Part shown: in pieces, positions 1-6,809 of the stretch
Layout of the letters: each line of letters opens with the position of its first letter
Numbering within the stretch: position 1 is the first letter of the stretch
Origin: an uncultured Eubacteriales bacterium
GTDB taxonomy: Bacteria; Bacillota_A; Clostridia; Christensenellales; Aristaeellaceae
DNA length: 8,822 bases
Direction of reading: 5' to 3'
Assembly: GCA_902775835.1 (NCBI GenBank)
Contig: CACYNZ010000151.1
Span: 1-8,822, forward strand
Made by a program: the position numbers and the translations under genes
Notes under the pieces: generated by a model
What the model was told of the DNA's origin: nothing
Seen by the model: the letters and a program-made list of their open reading frames with translations, nothing else
Database searches by the model: none

Positions 1-40
1 GACGGGGCAGATAGCCTCTGATATCCTAAATGCAGAAAGA

Positions 41-45
41 GAGGG
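41..45 (+). promoter_or_regulatory. Ribosome binding site fixing the yfcE start at 54
   Basis: GAGGG lies eight bases before the ATG at 54. The alternative in-frame ATG at 30 is preceded by a sequence with no purine-rich anti-16S match, so this site decides the start. Confidence 0.7.
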
Positions 46-53
46 ATCCATAC

Positions 54-605
54 ATGCGCTTTCTTATCGCCTCCGATATTCATGGAAGCAGCCTGTACTG
101 CCGGATGCTCCTGGATGCGGCAGAACGGGAAGATGCTGAGCGGTGCATTCTTCTGGGCGACCTGCTCTATCACGGCCCCCGTAATGATCTGCCAGACGGG
201 TATGCGCCGAAGGAAGTCATCCGGATGCTGAGCAGCAGCCGGATGAAGCTTTATTGTGTACGCGGCAACTGTGAGGCAGAAGTGGATCAGATGGTACTTC
301 CGTTTCCTGTCATGTCAGAATCCATGATCATGCCGGTGGGCAATTCCCTTATGTATGTAACGCATGGGCATATCTATCACATGGATCACCTGCCGCCTCT
401 GAAACCAGGAGATATTCTTCTGCATGGACATACCCATGTTCCAGGCATATGGCACCTTGAAAGCGGCATCACGGTTCTGAACCCGGGATCTGTATCCATT
501 CCCAAGGAAAATTCCTGGCGCGGGTATATGATCCTGGAAGATACCACTTTTGTTTGGAAAGATCTCAGCGGGCTGGAAAAACTGCGCTGGGAGTCCGCAA
601 GATAA
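54..605 (+). CDS. yfcE: YfcE-type metallophosphodiesterase
   Basis: A 183-residue calcineurin-like metallophosphoesterase of the YfcE/MJ0936 group, cytosolic, with two metal ions expected. The metal-binding set is complete: D8 and H10 in SDIHGS, D36 in GDLLYHGPRN, N72 in RGNCE, H104 in THGH, and H126 and H128 in HGHTH, followed by the family's NPGSVSIPK segment (143-151). The length is close to that of E. coli YfcE. Relatives hydrolyse phosphodiester model substrates in vitro; the natural substrate is generally unknown, so none is assigned. An in-frame ATG at 30 exists but has no Shine-Dalgarno, whereas the ATG at 54 has GAGGG eight bases upstream and begins directly with the conserved first beta strand, so 54 is chosen. 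The gene converges on the maltodextrin genes and shows no functional link with them. The family call is very secure; the cellular role is not known. Confidence 0.93.
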   Translation: MRFLIASDIHGSSLYCRMLLDAAEREDAERCILLGDLLYHGPRNDLPDGYAPKEVIRMLSSSRMKLYCVRGNCEAEVDQMVLPFPVMSESMIMPVGNSLMYVTHGHIYHMDHLPPLKPGDILLHGHTHVPGIWHLESGITVLNPGSVSIPKENSWRGYMILEDTTFVWKDLSGLEKLRWESAR

Positions 606-607
606 AC

Positions 608-657
608 AAAAGCACATCCGTCAGCGGCAGAGTACTGTCGTCAGCAGATGTGCTTTT
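608..657. terminator. Bidirectional terminator between convergent yfcE and glgP
   Basis: An 11-bp perfect inverted repeat (608-618 with 647-657, core AAGCACATC/GATGTGCTT) begins three bases after the yfcE stop and ends ten bases after the glgP stop. On the + strand it runs into TTTTT; on the minus strand it ends in TTTTGTTT. Inside the 28-base loop a second six-pair hairpin can form (625-630 with 635-640, one G-U pair, AGTA loop), so the structure is a two-tier stem with an internal loop. The T tracts are short, so efficiency may be moderate in both directions. Confidence 0.75.
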
Positions 658-667
658 TCAATGACAA

Positions 668-3016
668 TCAGGCATGAATCTTCCAGATCTCCGCAGCATA
701 CTGCGCGATGGTACGGTCAGAGGAGAATTTGCCGGCCATGGCTGTATTGATAAGACATTTTCTTGCAAAGCCTTCTGGATCCGCGGCATAATCACGGTTT
801 GCACGAAGCTTGGCTTCCATATAGGAAGGGAAATCCTTCAGGATGAAATAGTGGTCCGGCTTATGCCAGCTGGCTCCGTCGAGAAGCGCCGTGTACAGCT
901 CATGGAATGCACCGTCATCATCCGGGAAGGTACCGTCCACAAGATTATTCAGTACCCGGGCTATTGTCGGATCTGACTCATAGATTTTCCTGGGATCATA
1001 AGAGTCCCGGATCGCATCAAGCTCTTCCACGGTGGCCCCGAAAATGTAATTATTTTCCTCACCGGCCTGTTCCACAATCTCCACGTTGGCGCCGTCAAAC
1101 GTGCCAAGGGTGACAGCGCCGTTGAGCATGAGCTTCATGTTGCCGGTTCCGCTCGCTTCCGTACCCGCAGGGGAAATCTGTTCCGAGATGTCCGCGGCGG
1201 GAATGATTTTCTCAGCCAGTGAGCAGTTGTAATTGGGGAGGAAAGCCACTTTCATGAGGCTACTGACGTCAGGATCCCCATTGACCATATCCGCGATCAG
1301 ATTGATCAGGTGGATCACGGCCTTGGCACGGTCATAGCCTGCAGCTGCCTTGGCACCGAAGATAAAGGCCGTAGGCGTGAAGTTCCGGATCGTTCCGTCC
1401 TTGATCCCATGATAGATGGCGAGCAGGGAAAGCGCATTCATCAGCTGGCGCTTGTATTCATGCAGACGCTTGACCTGCACATCAAAGATCATGGAGGGGG
1501 AGACTTCGATCCCGGTGGTGCGCTGAATTTCATCGCACAGCTGACGCTTTTTCTCAAGCTTGATCTGCTGGAATTCATGGATGGAATCAGCATCCAGGTG
1601 ATCCTTCAACTTTTCAAGAAGTGTCAGATCCTTGAGGTAGCCTTCACCGATGCGGTCGGAAATAAAGCGGCACAGTTCCGGATTACACAGTCCAAGCCAA
1701 CGGCGCTGCGTGATGCCGTTGGTTTTGTTCTGAAAGCGTTCCGGATAAAGCGCATACCATTTCCTGAAAATGGTACGCTTGAGAAGCTCGGAATGAATCT
1801 CGGCAACACCATTGGTGGCAAAGCCTGCGTAAACAGCCAGCTGGGCCATATGCACACGCCGGCCTTCAATTATGCACAGATCCGGCGCGACCGTCTGTCC
1901 GCGTGCCTTCATATCCCTGCGGAACGCCTGGTCGATACGGCGGATAATGGCCACCACGTCCGGGCAGACAGAGGAAAGAAGACTCAGATCCCACTTTTCC
2001 AGGGCTTCCTGCATGACTGTATGATTGGTATATGCAAACGTCTGCCGCGCGATATCCAATGCACTGTCAAAGTCCATGCCGGAAAGCATGAACAGCCGGA
2101 TCAGTTCAGGGATAGCCATGACAGGATGCGTATCGTTGAGCTGTACGGCGTACTCTTCCGCAAAATGGGAATAGTCCTCTCCGTGACGTTTTCTGTAGCG
2201 GCGCAGCATATCCTGGATACTGGCGCTGACCATCACATACTGCTGCTTGACACGCAGCTGCTTGCCTTCACGGCGGTTGTCATTGGGATAGAGGAATTTG
2301 GTGATGTCTTCAGCACGGTTCTTGTCCGCGCTTGCCTTGGCATAGGCCTGTTCATTGAAAAGATCAAAATCAATCTCATGCAGACTTTCGCACTGCCAAA
2401 GACGCAGCGTGCCCACATGATCCGTTTCATAGCCGATAATGGGCATATCATAGGGAACCGCAAGGACGTTTCCCGTCTTCATGCGTACCACTACAGCCTC
2501 ATCTTCACGGCGTATGGACCACGGATCTCCGTAACGAGACCAGTCATCCGGCTCTTCATGCTGACGGCCATCCACAAAGGACTGCTTGAACAGGCCGTAT
2601 TTATACCTCAGTCCATAGCCGGTAAGCGGAAGGTTCATGGTTGCGGCACTGTCAAGGAAACAGGCAGCCAGACGTCCAAGGCCTCCGTTTCCGAAGGCGT
2701 CGTCCTCAATATCTTCCAGCATGCTGAGCTTGACCCCGCGCGCACTGAGAAGCTGATCCACTTCCTTAAGAATGCCCATGCAGAAAAGATTGTTGAATAC
2801 CATACGGCCCATCAGATACTCCGCGGAAATATAGGCCGCCTGCCGTCCGCTTTCCGCCTTGTGTTCAGTTTTCACCCAATTCGGTGCAACCGCCTCCATA
2901 CAGGCACCGGCTATGGCCCGATGCAGCTGCTGCGCGGTGCAGTGCTGAAGATCTGCGTGATCTCTGGCAAGGAGCAATTCTTCAGCCCGCGCAAGGATTT
3001 TGTTTGGTTCCATCAT
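668..3016 (-). CDS. glgP: Glycogen/maltodextrin phosphorylase (GT35)
   Basis: A 782-residue alpha-glucan phosphorylase that removes glucose from the non-reducing end of alpha-1,4-glucans with inorganic phosphate to give glucose-1-phosphate, using pyridoxal phosphate; cytoplasmic. Family landmarks appear in order: AYISAEYLMGR, GNGGLGRLAACFLDS, PDDWSRYGDPW, LYPND, QLNDTHPV, FAYTNHTVMQEALEKW, FQNKTNGITQRRWL, QVKRLHEYKRQ, LPNYNCSLAEKIIPAAD and the PLP signature EASGTGNMKLMLN, whose lysine is K628. The length resembles bacterial enzymes such as MalP, without the longer animal N-terminus. The frame is open for 56 more codons upstream, but that part overlaps malQ; the tandem ATG ATG at 3016/3013 follows AGAGGG at good spacing and starts the conserved fold. 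It lies five bases after malQ, so it is cotranscribed with it. No glycogen synthesis gene is nearby, so imported maltodextrin is the likely substrate (malP would be an equally fair name). Confidence 0.96.
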   Translation of the reverse strand: MMEPNKILARAEELLLARDHADLQHCTAQQLHRAIAGACMEAVAPNWVKTEHKAESGRQAAYISAEYLMGRMVFNNLFCMGILKEVDQLLSARGVKLSMLEDIEDDAFGNGGLGRLAACFLDSAATMNLPLTGYGLRYKYGLFKQSFVDGRQHEEPDDWSRYGDPWSIRREDEAVVVRMKTGNVLAVPYDMPIIGYETDHVGTLRLWQCESLHEIDFDLFNEQAYAKASADKNRAEDITKFLYPNDNRREGKQLRVKQQYVMVSASIQDMLRRYRKRHGEDYSHFAEEYAVQLNDTHPVMAIPELIRLFMLSGMDFDSALDIARQTFAYTNHTVMQEALEKWDLSLLSSVCPDVVAIIRRIDQAFRRDMKARGQTVAPDLCIIEGRRVHMAQLAVYAGFATNGVAEIHSELLKRTIFRKWYALYPERFQNKTNGITQRRWLGLCNPELCRFISDRIGEGYLKDLTLLEKLKDHLDADSIHEFQQIKLEKKRQLCDEIQRTTGIEVSPSMIFDVQVKRLHEYKRQLMNALSLLAIYHGIKDGTIRNFTPTAFIFGAKAAAGYDRAKAVIHLINLIADMVNGDPDVSSLMKVAFLPNYNCSLAEKIIPAADISEQISPAGTEASGTGNMKLMLNGAVTLGTFDGANVEIVEQAGEENNYIFGATVEELDAIRDSYDPRKIYESDPTIARVLNNLVDGTFPDDDGAFHELYTALLDGASWHKPDHYFILKDFPSYMEAKLRANRDYAADPEGFARKCLINTAMAGKFSSDRTIAQYAAEIWKIHA

Positions 3017-3021
3017 ATTTG

Positions 3022-4494
3022 TTACCCTCTTTCGGATTCTTTGTTCAGCTGCAGAAGACGCTCTGCAATGGATGCATCCGGCAGCTCTTTCATGCGCCAT
3101 CCCCAGTTGCCGCCGATCGTGGAAGGAGTGTTCATGCGGGCAGAATTGTCCAGGCCGAGTATATCCTGCATGGGAATCACGCACAGCCGGGAAACAGAGT
3201 CAAAGGTGGCTTTCACGAAAGCTGCCGGGCCGTCTTCAAGCTCCTTGAAGCCAAGCTGCTCTTTTGCCATATCCACTTCCATTTTCTCAGCGCGCTTCAG
3301 GTAGCCCAGCACAGTGTCGTTATCGTGGGTGCCTGTATAGGCAACGCTGTTTTCCACCCAATTGGACAGGGCATGAACATTGGCTTCGCCTTCCGTAAAT
3401 CCGAACACAAGCACGCGCATGCCTGGATATCCCGTATAGTCGATCAGCCTGCGTACGCGCTTGTTGACACAGCCAAGATCCTCTGCAATGATCTGCACTG
3501 GAATATCCGACTTCTTGAGCGTTTTGAAGAATTTCTTGCCCGGAGCCTTGATCCATTCTCCCTCCCGGGCATTGAGCGCTCCGTAGGGAATGGAATAATA
3601 GTTGGCAAACCCGATGAAATGATCAATCCGGATAATGTCATACAGTTCGCTCATCCGGTGCATGCGATCCAGCCACCAGTCGAAGTGATGCTTCTGGAGG
3701 TATTTCCAGTCATACAGAGGATTTCCCCAGAGCTGACCGTCCGCGGAGAAATAATCCGGCGGCACGCCGGCCACACGCTTGGGCAGCAGTTTCTTGTCCA
3801 GCTGGAAGACTTCCGGATGCGTCCACGTATCCGCACTGTCTTCCGCCACATAAATCGGCATATCCCCGAAAAGCTCGATGCCTTTTTCATGGCAGTAGCG
3901 GTGAAGATTCTGCCACTGCACTTCAAACAGATACTGGCAGAAAATATGGAAGCGCACCTGGACGTCCAGCTGCTTCCGCCATTTTTTCAGAGCACTCTTT
4001 TTACGTCTGCGCACATCCTCGTCCGGCCACTGACTCCACATCACATCATTGAATTCGTGCTTCAGTGCCGTGAACAGGGCAAAATCCTCCACCCAGGGCT
4101 GCTCCGATACAAACTGCTCCAGTTCATTCTGGAGATTTTTTTCGCTCTGTTCAAAGCTCTGGAACAGGAGACGTTCATGCACCTTCCGTACCATGGGGAA
4201 GTCAATCACGGCATCATCAAACCCGCTCTGGAGCTCCTCCTCTGTGCAGGCGAGGAGTCCCTGCTGACGGAGTGTCTCAAGGGAAATCAGGAGCGGGTTC
4301 CCGGCAAACACGGAAGAGGACTGATACGGGGATTCTCCGTAACCGGTAGGGCCCATGGGAAGTACCTGCCATACTCTGCATCCGCTTTCCTGAAGAAAAT
4401 CGGCAAACTGGAAAGCTTCCTTGCCAAGGGAGCCAATGCCGCCAGGACCGGGCAGGGACGAGATATGCAGAAGAATACCGCTGGATCGTTTCAT
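3022..4494 (-). CDS. malQ: 4-alpha-glucanotransferase (amylomaltase, GH77)
   Basis: A 490-residue cytoplasmic amylomaltase that transfers alpha-1,4-glucan segments between maltodextrins and releases glucose, giving chains long enough for the phosphorylase. GH77 landmarks: ILLHISSLPGPGGIGSLG at the N-terminus, QVLPMGPTGYGESPYQSSS, GDMPIYVAEDSADTW, GNPLYDW, RIDHF with nucleophile D291, IIAEDLG with acid/base E338, and YTGTHDNDT with D391. The C-terminal MNTPSTIGGNWGWR segment is also typical. The ORF could begin at an ATG at 4614, but the conserved fold starts at MKRSSGILLH (ATG at 4494), and GAGG sits eight bases upstream. It starts 13 bases after the regulator's stop and ends five bases before glgP. 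Oddity: the motif usually written RIDHFRG reads RIDHFIG here (I294). The assignment is secure because all three catalytic carboxylates are present. Confidence 0.96.
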   Translation of the reverse strand: MKRSSGILLHISSLPGPGGIGSLGKEAFQFADFLQESGCRVWQVLPMGPTGYGESPYQSSSVFAGNPLLISLETLRQQGLLACTEEELQSGFDDAVIDFPMVRKVHERLLFQSFEQSEKNLQNELEQFVSEQPWVEDFALFTALKHEFNDVMWSQWPDEDVRRRKKSALKKWRKQLDVQVRFHIFCQYLFEVQWQNLHRYCHEKGIELFGDMPIYVAEDSADTWTHPEVFQLDKKLLPKRVAGVPPDYFSADGQLWGNPLYDWKYLQKHHFDWWLDRMHRMSELYDIIRIDHFIGFANYYSIPYGALNAREGEWIKAPGKKFFKTLKKSDIPVQIIAEDLGCVNKRVRRLIDYTGYPGMRVLVFGFTEGEANVHALSNWVENSVAYTGTHDNDTVLGYLKRAEKMEVDMAKEQLGFKELEDGPAAFVKATFDSVSRLCVIPMQDILGLDNSARMNTPSTIGGNWGWRMKELPDASIAERLLQLNKESERG

Positions 4495-4507
4495 ACTCGA
4501 TACCTCA

Positions 4508-5509
4508 CTATCGCAAATTGCAGCCTGTGGATTCCTGCCAGAGTATCCTGGCCGGAATTTCCACATGCACAGGTTCGGAACGTGGAACAAGAAGCTCCAG
4601 TGTTTTCGCAGCAATCACTTCTGTATCCTGCGCCACGGAAGAGAGTTTGGGAATATAGGCCTGACCAAGTTCCAGGGCATCCACCCCCAGAACGCTGATC
4701 TGATCAGGCACGGAAATGCCCAGCTCCCACAGAGCACGAATCACGCCGATGGCAATGACATCGGACATGCACAGGACACATGAAATATCCGGATGTGCCG
4801 GGAAAAAGTCAAGAGCGCATTTTTTCGCATGACTGAAGGAAAAATCAGTGGGAACAACATGCTCCGGCAGAAGATGAAGCCCTGCATCCGACAGGGCGTT
4901 CTGGATTCCCCGGAGACGCTTGCCCATGCTTCCTTCACCATCCGGATTGCATCCGAAGACGGAAAAGTTTCTGTGTCCAAGGCGGATAAGCTCGCCGGCT
5001 GCCTCCTGAAAAGCCGCCTGGTCGTCTATGGATACGGAAGATGCAAAAGAAAGGGGTGTATCCTTCGTGGACACAGTGGAGAACACAACAGGAATATCCA
5101 GGTCTTTCAAGACAAGTCCGCGCTCATCCGGAGATGACCCTACCATGATCAGTCCCTGCACTGCCTGTTCCCGGGTAATCCTGAGCGCAGAAGCCACTTC
5201 ATCTTCATGCTCGCCGATATAGAAGGGAACCAGTGGAAGGCCGCGCTCCTGTCCCATCTGCAGAAGAGACTCCGCCACATCCTGCAGAAATGGATTATTG
5301 TGTCCGTGCAGGATCACAGGAATAATCCTTGGCATGGCCTGTTTGAGCATTCGGGCACTTGCATTGCCGACAAAATGTGTATCTCTCAGGATTTCTGAAA
5401 CCCTCTGTCTGGTTGCTTCACTGACATCCGGACGATGATTCATGACTCGGGATACGGTTGTCACGCTTACGCCGGCCAGATCGGCGATATCCTTTATGGT
5501 CAGACTCAA
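4508..5509 (-). CDS. malR: LacI-family maltodextrin regulator (MalR-like), TTG start
   Basis: A 333-residue LacI/GalR-type transcription factor. The N-terminal helix-turn-helix covers about residues 4-25 (IKDIADLAGVSVTTVSRVMN). A hinge helix follows at about 49-57 (NASARMLKQ), with L55 where family members insert a leucine at the operator's central CpG. Residues from about 61 form the periplasmic-binding-like effector domain, including SIDDQAAFQEAAGELIRLGH and VIAIGVIRALWELGISVPDQ. The start codon is TTG, supported by AAGGAGG seven bases upstream and by immediate entry into the helix-turn-helix. It is the first gene of a unit with malQ and glgP, so a maltose or maltodextrin effector and repression of these genes are inferred. 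Tandem AAACGTTT operators upstream suggest autoregulation. The family is certain. The symbol is by context: CcpA-like and other sugar regulators share this architecture, and the effector cannot be read from sequence. Confidence 0.9.
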   Translation of the reverse strand: MSLTIKDIADLAGVSVTTVSRVMNHRPDVSEATRQRVSEILRDTHFVGNASARMLKQAMPRIIPVILHGHNNPFLQDVAESLLQMGQERGLPLVPFYIGEHEDEVASALRITREQAVQGLIMVGSSPDERGLVLKDLDIPVVFSTVSTKDTPLSFASSVSIDDQAAFQEAAGELIRLGHRNFSVFGCNPDGEGSMGKRLRGIQNALSDAGLHLLPEHVVPTDFSFSHAKKCALDFFPAHPDISCVLCMSDVIAIGVIRALWELGISVPDQISVLGVDALELGQAYIPKLSSVAQDTEVIAAKTLELLVPRSEPVHVEIPARILWQESTGCNLR

Positions 5510-5516
5510 TTATACG

Positions 5517-5523
5517 CCTCCTT
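5517..5523 (-). promoter_or_regulatory. Ribosome binding site for the TTG start of the regulator
   Basis: On the minus strand AAGGAGG stands seven bases before the TTG at 5509. This near-perfect anti-16S match fixes a non-ATG start; no in-frame ATG lies before the helix-turn-helix. Confidence 0.85.
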
Positions 5524-5540
5524 CCTTCGGCGGATAGAGT

Positions 5541-5556
5541 CCGGAAACGTTTCCGG
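5541..5556. promoter_or_regulatory. Promoter-distal LacI-family operator (perfect palindrome)
   Basis: CCGGAAACGTTTCCGG is a perfect 16-bp palindrome with a central CpG, the form bound by LacI/GalR proteins. It lies about 5 to 20 bases downstream of the predicted transcription start and 31 bases before the regulator's TTG, so a bound repressor could block promoter clearance. The regulator made from the adjacent gene is the obvious candidate ligand; this is inference from position and symmetry. Confidence 0.8.
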
Positions 5557-5564
5557 AAACGTTT
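5541..5564. repeat. Exact tandem 12-bp repeat forming two operators
   Basis: CCGGAAACGTTT occurs twice in immediate succession (5541-5552 and 5553-5564). The duplication produces two operator centres 12 bp apart (5548.5 and 5560.5) that share the CCGG at 5553-5556. Confidence 0.9.
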
Positions 5565-5568
5565 GCAA
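5554..5568 (-). promoter_or_regulatory. Promoter-proximal operator, also a near-match to a CcpA cre site
   Basis: Minus strand TTGCAAACGTTTCCG. The inner GCAAACGTTTCC is an imperfect palindrome centred on a CpG at 5560/5561, at the predicted transcription start and directly after the -10 box. The 15 bases match the Bacillus cre consensus WTGNAANCGNWNNCW at all but the last position. The site could be bound by the local MalR-like repressor, by a CcpA homologue encoded elsewhere, or by both; sequence alone cannot separate these. Confidence 0.7.
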
Positions 5569-5595
5569 TTATATAACGCATCGGCAAAATGTCAA
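5568..5595 (-). promoter_or_regulatory. Consensus sigma-A promoter for malR-malQ-glgP
   Basis: On the minus strand a perfect TTGACA (5595-5590) is separated by 16 bases from a perfect TATAAT (5573-5568). Transcription would begin near 5561, leaving a leader of about 52 bases before the TTG. The T-rich stretch at 5611-5620, which is the tail of the upstream terminator, falls at about -50 to -60 where an UP element would act. With such a strong core, repression at the overlapping operators is likely the main control. Confidence 0.88.
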
Positions 5596-5610
5596 TCTTG
5601 CAGAAAACGA

Positions 5611-5638
5611 AAAAAAAAAAGCGGTTCCGAAGAACCGC
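5611..5638 (-). terminator. Rho-independent terminator of the malF-malG-ATPase unit
   Basis: On the minus strand GCGGTTC-TTCG-GAACCGC (5638-5621) forms a perfect seven-pair stem with a UUCG tetraloop, extendable by an A-U pair, followed by ten T residues (5620-5611). It begins eight bases after the ATPase stop codon and separates the transporter unit from the regulator's promoter. Confidence 0.95.
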
Positions 5639-5646
5639 TCAGGGAA

Positions 5647-6786
5647 TTACTCGTCGTCGCCCGGATAGAGGAGACTCTCTTCTGTCTCGGGATCGAACAG
5701 ATGAATGACTTTGCTCGGGAATGTGAAGTACAGCTTGTTGCCGCCCTTCAGCTGTGCCCTCTGATCACGTGTAAGGTCAATGGTGGGAATGCGCAGAATG
5801 ACCTTGTCGGACGCACTGGTGGAGAGGTGCAGATGCAGCTCAGAACCCATCATTTCCACCACATTGATGGTGCTCTCAATGGTATTGGGCTGTTTTTCGA
5901 ACAGTACGGTGGAGTGTTCCGGCCGCACGCCCATGACCACATCCATGCTGCCGCAGTTCCGCTTTGCAAGCAGCTGACAGCTTTCCTGTTCAAGATCAAT
6001 ACTGATACCGAGAACGCGCACAGAGTAGCTGCTGCCGTTTTTCTCAAGGCGCGCCTTGAGGAAGTTCATCTGCGGCGAGCCGATAAAGCCCGCAACAAAG
6101 AGATTCTTCGGGGTTTCAAACACCTGCTGAGGCGTCCCGACCTGCTGAATGTAACCGTCTTTCATGACAACGATACGGTCGCCCAGTGTCATGGCCTCCG
6201 TCTGGTCATGCGTGACATACACAAAAGTGGTATCAATACGCTTGCGGAGCAGTATGATCTCAGCACGCATCTGATTGCGCAGCTTGGCATCAAGATTGGA
6301 GAGTGGTTCGTCCATCAGGAATACCTGGGGTTCACGCACAATCGCACGGCCGATAGCCACGCGCTGGCGCTGACCGCCGGAAAGCTGCTTGGGCTTTCTG
6401 GCAAGGTATTCAGTAATGCCAAGGATATCCGCTGCCTGGCATACACGGCGATGAACTTCTTCATTGTTCATTTTGCGGATGCGCAGGGAAAAGGCCATGT
6501 TTTCATACACCGTCAAATGCGGATACAGGGCATAGTTCTGGAAAACCATGGCGATATCGCGGTCCTTGGGTTCCACATCATTGACTACCCTGGAGCCGAT
6601 CTTCAGCGTGCCTCCGGAAATATCTTCAAGACCTGCGATCATTCGCAGTGTAGTAGACTTTCCGCAGCCGGAAGGCCCGACAAAGACCACAAATTCCTTG
6701 TCACGGATCACAAGGTTGAAATCGTGTACAGCAACGACGTGATTGTCATATTCCTTCTTTATATGTTCCAGTGTAACACTTGCCAT
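5647..6786 (-). CDS. msmX: Sugar ABC transporter ATPase (MalK/MsmX/UgpC type)
   Basis: A 379-residue ATP-binding subunit of a carbohydrate uptake (CUT1) ABC transporter, acting on the inner face of the membrane with the two permeases encoded just upstream. Residues 1-240 hold the nucleotide-binding domain: Walker A GPSGCGKST (37-45), Q-loop Q83 in VFQNYALYPH, signature LSGGQ (135-139), Walker B VFLMDE (155-160) with catalytic E160, D-loop SNLD (163-166) and switch H193 in VTHDQTEAMT. The remainder is the C-terminal TOBE/OB-fold domain typical of MalK-like proteins, including GVRPEH. AAGGAGG seven bases before the ATG supports the start. It begins 23 bases after malG with no terminator between, so it belongs to the same unit. 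MsmX-type ATPases often serve several sugar importers, so it may energise others as well; malK is an equally valid symbol. Confidence 0.94.
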   Translation of the reverse strand: MASVTLEHIKKEYDNHVVAVHDFNLVIRDKEFVVFVGPSGCGKSTTLRMIAGLEDISGGTLKIGSRVVNDVEPKDRDIAMVFQNYALYPHLTVYENMAFSLRIRKMNNEEVHRRVCQAADILGITEYLARKPKQLSGGQRQRVAIGRAIVREPQVFLMDEPLSNLDAKLRNQMRAEIILLRKRIDTTFVYVTHDQTEAMTLGDRIVVMKDGYIQQVGTPQQVFETPKNLFVAGFIGSPQMNFLKARLEKNGSSYSVRVLGISIDLEQESCQLLAKRNCGSMDVVMGVRPEHSTVLFEKQPNTIESTINVVEMMGSELHLHLSTSASDKVILRIPTIDLTRDQRAQLKGGNKLYFTFPSKVIHLFDPETEESLLYPGDDE

Positions 6787-6809
6787 TTTGGTACCTCCTT
6801 ATCTTCCGA

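Noticed and set aside
1..29. Possible tail of another + strand gene ending at the TGA at 19-21
   Set aside because: Only six codons are visible in that frame, too few to tell a gene end from chance.
30..53. Upstream in-frame ATG that would add eight residues to the YfcE-type protein
   Set aside because: It has no Shine-Dalgarno, while the ATG at 54 has GAGGG at good spacing and the family's first strand follows immediately.
2032..2046. A cre-like ATGCAAACGTCTGCC within glgP
   Set aside because: It misses the consensus at two positions and encodes conserved phosphorylase residues (FAYTNH region), so it is likely coincidence.
1310..3304. A 664-codon open frame on the + strand opposite glgP and part of malQ
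   Set aside because: It is fully antisense to strongly conserved enzymes, shows no recognisable domain, and has no supporting ribosome binding site. Codon bias of the real genes on the opposite strand explains its length.
2884..4698. A 604-codon + strand open frame opposite malQ and the 5' end of glgP
   Set aside because: Same reasoning: it shadows conserved GH77 and GT35 sequence, and its translation lacks protein-like motifs.
5509..5514. A second TATAAT on the minus strand just before the regulator's TTG
   Set aside because: It overlaps the start codon and lies downstream of the ribosome binding site, so it cannot be the -10 box for this gene; the perfect pair at 5568-5595 is far better.
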